This document shows positions 1 through 3,349 of a stretch of 5,686 nucleotides of DNA, piece by piece. Numbering within the stretch: position 1 is the first letter of the stretch; the number at the start of each line of letters is the position of its first letter. A model generated the notes under the pieces. The model worked only from the letters and a program-made list of their open reading frames with translations, was not told the origin of the DNA and ran no database searches. The stretch comes from DATDDB01 sp035260545 (GTDB lineage Bacteria > Pseudomonadota > Gammaproteobacteria > Burkholderiales > Gallionellaceae): the NCBI GenBank assembly GCA_035260545.1, contig DATFUZ010000012.1, positions 1 to 5,686 of the forward strand. Reading direction: 5' to 3'. A program made the translations under genes and the position numbers.

Positions 1-405
1 GACGAGGGCATAAACATTCCGCTGGGCAAGACCATGCTCAAGGCCATACCCGCCCACTTCATGCACTCCGAGGGCAACTTCCAGTTCTACGATCCGGTGT
101 CCAAGATACTGTTCTCCGGCGACATGGGCGCATCCATCGTCCGCCACGACGAGGCCGATGTCCCGGTGGAGGACTTCAACTCGCACATTCCGCTGATCGA
201 CGGCTTTCACCGCCGCTACATGGTTTCCAACAAGATCTGCCGTTTCTGGGTGAACATGGTGCGCCAGATGGACGTGGAAAGCATCGTTCCCCAGCATGGG
301 CGCATGTTCAAGGGCAAGAAGGTGGTGAATGAGTTCCTGAACTGGATCGAACAGCTGCCCTGCGGCGTCGACACCATGACCCAGGCGCATTACGCGGCGC
401 CCTGA
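1..405 (+). CDS. MBL-fold di-iron (ODP/FprA-like) protein, C-terminal part; 5' end outside window
   Basis: The reading frame is open from base 1, so this is the last 134 codons of a longer gene; the ATG at 34 lies inside a conserved block and is not the true start. The visible part matches the second half of the metallo-beta-lactamase domain of oxygen-binding di-iron proteins (flavodiiron/FprA family). It has AHFMHSEGNF with a metal-ligand His at window residue 22, the stretch ILFSGDMGAS with the bridging Asp at residue 41, and PQHGRMF with the last His at residue 99. The HxExD ligand motif would lie upstream. The protein ends about 35 residues after the last His, so the flavodoxin domain of A-type flavoproteins is absent and it is probably a stand-alone ODP protein. 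Relatives bind a non-haem di-iron centre and react with O2 or NO; some act as oxygen sensors. The substrate here is unknown. The C-terminus has a CGVD motif of unclear role. A terminator follows directly. Confidence 0.85.
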   Translation, partial: DEGINIPLGKTMLKAIPAHFMHSEGNFQFYDPVSKILFSGDMGASIVRHDEADVPVEDFNSHIPLIDGFHRRYMVSNKICRFWVNMVRQMDVESIVPQHGRMFKGKKVVNEFLNWIEQLPCGVDTMTQAHYAAP

Positions 406-438
406 GGTCACGTTCCGAACCCATCACGCGAAGCAACC

Positions 439-466
439 GGCCGGGCTTGTCCCGGCCTTTGTTTTT
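439..466 (+). terminator. Rho-independent terminator of the ODP-like gene
   Basis: There is a perfect 7-bp G/C-only stem, GGCCGGG (439-445) paired with CCCGGCC (451-457), with a 5-nt loop CTTGT. It is followed by TTTGTTTTT (458-466). It lies 33 bases after the ODP-like stop codon. The T-run follows the stem only on the plus strand, so it serves the leftward gene's transcript and not the convergent minus-strand DUF2934 gene. Confidence 0.93.
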
Positions 467-502
467 CCGGTGCAACGCCCGACGGCGTGTGCCGGTGCCC
501 GC

Positions 503-931
503 CTACTTGGCGGCAAGCAGGATACTGAGCTGAGCCTCGGCCCGTATCCAGTAATCGGCGGCATTGCCGGCGAAGCCGCTTTTCTCCGCGAGAAAGTAGG
601 CCGCTTCCTGCGTCATCCGGTAGCGTTGCTCGGGTGAGATAGACCCCTTCGCGCGCGTCACCGGCTTTTTCGCCGGCGCAGCCTTGGCGGCGGATGCAGG
701 CGTCTGGGCAGGCGCAGTTTTTTTCGCCGCAGTTGCTGCTGACCTGGTGGCTGTCGATTTTGCCGTGGCTGGTTTGGCGGCAGTGGATTTGGCACTGGTG
801 GATTTGGCTGAGCCCGCTTTTGCGGTCGCCGATCTTGTGCCGGCCGATTTTGCGCTCGTGGATTTTGCGCTGGCCGCCGCCGGCTTGGCGCCGGCTTTCC
901 TGGTGCGTGAGGTGCTGCTGGAAGTAACCAT
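503..931 (-). CDS. DUF2934 protein with histone H1-like basic repeat N-terminus
   Basis: The protein has 142 residues in two clear parts. Residues 1-100 contain no Asp or Glu, about 15 Lys and 5 Arg, and are otherwise mostly Ala, Ser and Thr. Nine pentapeptide repeats of the form (A/T)(K/R)(S/P/A)(T/A/G)x run from residue 22 to 66, followed by a Lys/Ala/Pro stretch. Residues about 99-137 (SPEQRYRMTQEAAYFLAEKS, then a G-rich turn and ADYWIRAEAQL) match the short DUF2934 domain, typically found as a small helical module of unknown function. The N-terminal half resembles bacterial H1-like tails such as AlgP or BpH1, which bind DNA; nucleic-acid binding here is inference from charge and composition. 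There is no signal peptide or membrane segment. The start is supported by AAGGA at 939-943, seven bases before the ATG. The gene is convergent with the ODP-like gene and has its own promoter, so it is probably monocistronic. I see no terminator with a T-run after its stop. Confidence 0.88.
   Translation of the reverse strand: MVTSSSTSRTRKAGAKPAAASAKSTSAKSAGTRSATAKAGSAKSTSAKSTAAKPATAKSTATRSAATAAKKTAPAQTPASAAKAAPAKKPVTRAKGSISPEQRYRMTQEAAYFLAEKSGFAGNAADYWIRAEAQLSILLAAK
734..868 (-). repeat. Nine degenerate 15-bp tandem units encoding pentapeptides
   Basis: The units lie inside the DUF2934 gene and encode residues 22-66. Read on the minus strand the pentads are AKSTS, AKSAG, TRSAT, AKAGS, AKSTS, AKSTA, AKPAT, AKSTA and TRSAA. 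The similarity also shows in the DNA (repeated GTGGATTTTGCGCTG-like units on the plus strand), which suggests growth by in-frame duplication. Each unit carries exactly one basic residue at position 2. Confidence 0.85.
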
Positions 932-970
932 GAGTCTTTCCTTTCAGAAATTTACGTCAGGTTAAAATTT

Positions 971-977
971 CCTCCTT
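971..977 (-). promoter_or_regulatory. Shine-Dalgarno-like AAGGAGG without a start codon, in the DUF2934 leader
   Basis: On the minus strand AAGGAGG lies about 39 bases upstream of the DUF2934 ATG, in the purine-rich leader. No ATG, GTG or TTG sits at a usable distance after it; a CTG follows 9 bases later but is closed by TAA two codons on. The working ribosome binding site is the weaker AAGGA at 939-943. The perfect copy may be a ribosome standby site or simply part of the purine-rich tract. Confidence 0.45.
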
Positions 978-995
978 CCCCGCCTTTTTCCTTCT

Positions 996-1013
996 TCGTT
1001 TTATTCTAAACGA
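996..1013. repeat. Inverted repeat TCGTTT-6-AAACGA enclosing the -10 box
   Basis: TCGTTT (996-1001) and AAACGA (1008-1013) are perfect 6-base inverted arms around a 6-base A/T spacer. The TAGAAT -10 box of the DUF2934 promoter lies across the spacer and the inner edge of one arm. That position would suit an operator. On the plus strand the repeat is followed by six T residues (1014-1019), but the stem has only two G/C pairs. Confidence 0.5.
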
Positions 1014-1032
1014 TTTTTTCCTCGCATGTCAT
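1003..1032 (-). promoter_or_regulatory. Sigma70-type promoter for the DUF2934 gene
   Basis: On the minus strand ATGACA (1032-1027, 5 of 6 to TTGACA) is followed after an 18-base spacer by TAGAAT (1008-1003, 5 of 6 to TATAAT). Transcription would start near 996, giving a leader of about 65 bases that is rich in purines. The promoter lies in the A/T-rich gap between the spermidine-synthase-like stop and the DUF2934 start. This implies that DUF2934 is expressed separately from the upstream operon, although I see no terminator that would stop readthrough. Confidence 0.7.
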
Positions 1033-1045
1033 GCGCGTAGCGCAT
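1031..1045. repeat. Inverted repeat ATGCGC-GTA-GCGCAT after the spermidine-synthase-like stop
   Basis: Perfect 6-base arms (1031-1036 and 1040-1045) flank a 3-base loop directly after the minus-strand stop codon at 1046-1048. No T-run follows on either strand, so it is not a standard intrinsic terminator. It overlaps the -35 box of the DUF2934 promoter by two bases. It could stabilise the 3' end of the operon mRNA or be a protein-binding palindrome. Confidence 0.5.
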
Positions 1046-1798
1046 TCACAGGCTCAGCATGCCATGTGCGCCGCCGAGCCGGCCTTCCAGCCGGGAGATT
1101 GCCGGCATCAGGTTAAGGCCGGTGCGCGCTTTCAGCTCCTGTGCGCTTTCGCGCACATCCGCCAGCGCCAGCCGCACCGGTTCGCCTGCCGCCGCGAGCG
1201 CAATCACATTGCCGCTGCCGCACGGCGGCACGGCGAGCGACCGGTCGTCGAAAGCTGCGGCGATGCGCTCCAGGTTGCCCTTGAAATCGCGGCTTTGTCC
1301 CAGCAGGTTGATCGCAGCGATGCCGTTCTCGTTCAGGCGTGCCCGGCAATTTTCGTAAAACATCAGGGTGTTGAGCATGCCGGAGCGTGCCCGCCCATCG
1401 AAGCCGTCGACCAGGATTAGGTCGTACTGCTTTTGGTTCTCAGCGATGAAATCCGCGCCGTCGCCGACCACGATGCGCAGCCGCTTCGGGTCTTCGGGCA
1501 GCTTGAAGAACTGGCGCGCCACCGCCACCACTTCGGGGTTGATCTCGACTGCGGTGAGGTGCGCCAGCGGGAAGTGACGGTAGAGGAATTTGGTCAGCGA
1601 GCCCGCGCCCAGGCCGATCAGCAGCACCCGCCGCGGAAACCGCGCCTCGGGCCGCAACAGCAGGCTCACCATCATGTCGCGGGTGTATTCCAGTTCCAGG
1701 TTCCACGGCCGCGCGATGCGCATCGCGCCCTGCACCCATTCGCTCCCGAGGTGCAGGGTGCGCACGCCGCCTTCTTCCCGGATATTGACTGCGGCCAT
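1046..1798 (-). CDS. Spermidine-synthase-like (SpeE-fold) methyltransferase-family protein
   Basis: The 250-residue protein has the Rossmann fold of the spermidine synthase/SAM-methyltransferase superfamily. An N-terminal segment, HLGSEWVQGAMRI (residues 16-28), resembles the substrate-side region of SpeE relatives. It is followed by motif I VLLIGLGAGS (58-67), VEINPEVV (84-91, ending in the acidic nucleotide-binding position), GDGADF (112-117) and YDLILVDGFDG (125-135). True aminopropyltransferases carry GGGDGG with a catalytic Asp where this protein has GLGAGS, and DS(S/T)DP where it has DGFDG. Classical putrescine aminopropyl transfer is therefore doubtful; a methyltransferase or other group-transfer role is possible, with the substrate unknown. 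The start keeps the conserved N-terminal block; no good Shine-Dalgarno precedes it. It begins 11 bases after the DUF2937 stop, so translational coupling is likely. It is the last gene of the three-gene minus-strand operon. Confidence 0.85.
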   Translation of the reverse strand: MAAVNIREEGGVRTLHLGSEWVQGAMRIARPWNLELEYTRDMMVSLLLRPEARFPRRVLLIGLGAGSLTKFLYRHFPLAHLTAVEINPEVVAVARQFFKLPEDPKRLRIVVGDGADFIAENQKQYDLILVDGFDGRARSGMLNTLMFYENCRARLNENGIAAINLLGQSRDFKGNLERIAAAFDDRSLAVPPCGSGNVIALAAAGEPVRLALADVRESAQELKARTGLNLMPAISRLEGRLGGAHGMLSL

Positions 1799-1809
1799 GG
1801 ATGCTGCGA

Positions 1810-2337
1810 TCAGGAGAAGCGCCCGCGCAGGCGGAATGTCACCGCTTCCGACACCCAGCGCGCCAGCGCCAGCAGCAGTTCGGTCAGCGCCAGCACGATG
1901 GCCGCGGCCGCGGCGCCGGCCATGAGCGCATCCTGGTTGAGCGGAACGGAATAGGTATATTGCGCCAGCGTTTCCCGGATCAGGTCGCGGTCGCCGCGCA
2001 GCACGAGGCGGTAGATCTGCACCGGCAGGCTGGCCTGCATGTCATCCCAGGCTTGCTGCAGGTGCTGCTTGCGCTTGATCAGGTTCTCGATCACATCGCC
2101 TTCGTCGCGGATCGGCTGCGCCGCGTTCTGGCGGTGCAACTGCAGCAGCTTCCCGATGTCGCCGCCGAAATACTTGTTCGCCAGCGCCTGATAGGGCTGG
2201 AACGCGAGCACCGCCTCGCGCAGGTGGGCGTCCACGCGTTTTTCATACTGGTCGACCAGGTTGGGAACCTGTATGCCCGCAAGCATGGCCATGCAGGCCA
2301 GCACGATGAGCAGGTAGCGGTGGAGGACTTCCATCAT
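1810..2337 (-). CDS. DUF2937 family membrane protein
   Basis: The protein has 175 residues, with a hydrophobic helix near the N-terminus (about residues 7-23) that runs into the GIQVPNLVDQYEKRV motif (21-35) typical of DUF2937. A central, probably helical and charged region (about 30-135) follows, then a second hydrophobic helix (about 137-159) and an Arg-rich tail (R160, R169, R171, R173). By the positive-inside rule the tail is cytoplasmic, which would put both ends inside and the roughly 110-residue middle in the periplasm. This is inference. The family has no established function, and I see no catalytic motif. Two adjacent ATGs (2337 and 2334) are both possible starts; neither has a clear Shine-Dalgarno. 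The gene begins 34 bases after the nnrD stop and ends 11 bases before the spermidine-synthase-like start, so it is probably co-transcribed with both. Confidence 0.8.
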   Translation of the reverse strand: MMEVLHRYLLIVLACMAMLAGIQVPNLVDQYEKRVDAHLREAVLAFQPYQALANKYFGGDIGKLLQLHRQNAAQPIRDEGDVIENLIKRKQHLQQAWDDMQASLPVQIYRLVLRGDRDLIRETLAQYTYSVPLNQDALMAGAAAAAIVLALTELLLALARWVSEAVTFRLRGRFS

Positions 2338-2371
2338 GGGGGCAGAGAGTAAATCAGTTTGCGCCGCTTGG

Positions 2372-3238
2372 CTACGGCCGCGCCAGCCGCTGCTGCAGCC
2401 ACCGGTTCAGCAGCCAGCGCGCCCAGTCGATCAGTTCGCCGGCGGTCATGCCGAGCGCAATGCCCTCTTGCGCCAGGGCATCGCCTGCCGCGCCGTGCAG
2501 GTGCACCCCCAGCAGCAGCGCTTCGTCGGCGCTCAGCCCCTGGGCGATGAGGGCCGTGATGATGCCGGTCAGCGCATCGCCCATGCCGGGCGCGCTCATG
2601 CCGGGGTTGCCGGTGGCGTTGACGAACAGGCGCCCGTCGCCGGTGGCGCACACCGTGCCCGCGCCCTTGAGTGCCACCGCGCAATGCAGCTCTCGGGCGA
2701 GCCGCGTAGCGGCTCCCAGGCGGTCTGTCTGGACGGCTGCGGTATCCGTACCGAGGAGACGGGCGGCCTCCGCGGGGTGGGGGGTGATCACGGCAGGAGC
2801 GCTGCGCGCGCGCAGGGTTTCGCGCAGATCGGGGTGCAGCGCGAGCAGATTGAGCGCATCGGCATCAAGCACCAGCGGCGCGTCATGCGCCAGCACGGCT
2901 TGCAGCAATCTCTTTGCTGCCATAGAGGTGCCCAGGCCGCAGCCCGCGGCATACACAGTGGCATGATCGGGCAGGGGCCACTCGCTCGCCTGGTGCAGCA
3001 TCAGCTCCGGTTGTGCCGGGTCAACGGCCGGTGCGGCTTCGGCCAGCAGCAGGACATGCACGGCCCCCGCCCCCAGCTTGAGCGCTGCGCGCCCCGCGAG
3101 CAGGGCGGCGCCCGCTATTCCGGCCGCACCGCCGATGATAACTGCCTTGCCGAACATGCCCTTATGGCTGTCGAGCGGGCGCGGCCGGAGGAAAGCTGCC
3201 ACCTCCTGCTGGGCAATGACCGGGGCGGGCCGGCTCAT
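2372..3238 (-). CDS. nnrD: ADP/ATP-dependent (S)-NAD(P)H-hydrate dehydratase (YjeF C-terminal type)
   Basis: The 288-residue cytoplasmic protein has the ribokinase-like fold of the carbohydrate kinase family behind NnrD. It would dehydrate the S form of hydrated NADH or NADPH, using ADP or ATP, to restore the cofactor. Visible motifs in order are SHKGMFGKAVIIGG (24-37), GCGLG (99-103), LVLDADALN (122-130), ITPHPAEAARLLG (151-163), ALKGAGTV (189-196) and NATGNPGMSAPGMGDALTGI (207-226), whose Asp221 is the expected catalytic residue. In the last motif, Ala-Pro stands where many homologues have small Gly/Ser/Thr residues. The N-terminal epimerase domain (NnrE), fused in E. coli, is absent, so the epimerase must be elsewhere or missing. 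An in-frame stop at 3259-3257 makes ATG 3238 the first possible start; a somewhat distant AAGGTGGGG (3258-3250) precedes it. It is the first gene of the minus-strand operon and divergent from purL. Confidence 0.95.
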   Translation of the reverse strand: MSRPAPVIAQQEVAAFLRPRPLDSHKGMFGKAVIIGGAAGIAGAALLAGRAALKLGAGAVHVLLLAEAAPAVDPAQPELMLHQASEWPLPDHATVYAAGCGLGTSMAAKRLLQAVLAHDAPLVLDADALNLLALHPDLRETLRARSAPAVITPHPAEAARLLGTDTAAVQTDRLGAATRLARELHCAVALKGAGTVCATGDGRLFVNATGNPGMSAPGMGDALTGIITALIAQGLSADEALLLGVHLHGAAGDALAQEGIALGMTAGELIDWARWLLNRWLQQRLARP

Positions 3239-3281
3239 GGCGCGAAAATCCCCACCTTACGGGCTGAATTCATTGGAGAAA

Positions 3282-3311
3282 CTGGCACGATATGCACAGG
3301 ACAGGTATAAT
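3282..3311 (+). promoter_or_regulatory. Sigma70-type promoter for purL
   Basis: A perfect TATAAT at 3306-3311 is preceded, after an 18-base spacer, by CTGGCA (3282-3287, 4 of 6 to TTGACA). Transcription would begin near 3318, leaving a leader of about 30 bases before the purL ATG at 3350. The leader is too short for a riboswitch. I see no recognisable PurR box. Confidence 0.65.
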
Positions 3312-3325
3312 GTGCAACTATTATA
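3306..3325. repeat. Symmetric TATAAT / ATTATA inverted repeat between nnrD and purL
   Basis: TATAAT (3306-3311) and its exact reverse complement ATTATA (3320-3325) flank an 8-base spacer. The arms are the candidate -10 boxes of the two divergent genes, so polymerase at one would overlap the other's start region. The symmetry may be no more than two promoters facing each other, or it may be an operator. Confidence 0.6.
3320..3325 (-). promoter_or_regulatory. Possible -10 box for the nnrD operon
   Basis: A perfect TATAAT on the minus strand (3325-3320) is placed to start leftward transcription near 3313, about 75 bases before nnrD. No good -35 match lies 16-18 bases upstream. An alternative weak pair is TTGCAC (3317-3312) with CATATC (3294-3289) and a 17-base spacer. 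Confidence 0.4.
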
Positions 3326-3349
3326 ACGAATACCAGCGCCGCAGCCTTC

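Noticed and set aside
467..495. Imperfect hairpin CCGGTGCA...TGTGCCGG between the convergent genes as a terminator for DUF2934
   Set aside because: On the minus strand two pairs are lost and the sequence after it is A-rich, not T-rich, so it does not look like a working terminator.
684..965. Plus-strand Ala/Val-rich frame opposite the DUF2934 gene
   Set aside because: Its hydrophobic repeats are the complement of the Lys/Ala/Ser/Thr pentads. The minus-strand gene has a promoter, a Shine-Dalgarno and a known domain.
996..1019. Hairpin plus six T residues on the plus strand as an intrinsic terminator
   Set aside because: The 6-base stem has only two G/C pairs and no plus-strand gene ends nearby. 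The position around a minus-strand -10 box is a better explanation.
3282..3296. Sigma54-like motif CTGGCACG...TGCA upstream of purL
   Set aside because: The GG and GC pairs are 10 bases apart, two fewer than the strict 12-base spacing sigma54 needs, and a perfect TATAAT lies just downstream.
2336..3310. Plus-strand open frame of 324 codons opposite nnrD
   Set aside because: It covers the whole of nnrD, whose family motifs are clear, and has low-complexity composition with no motif or ribosome binding site.
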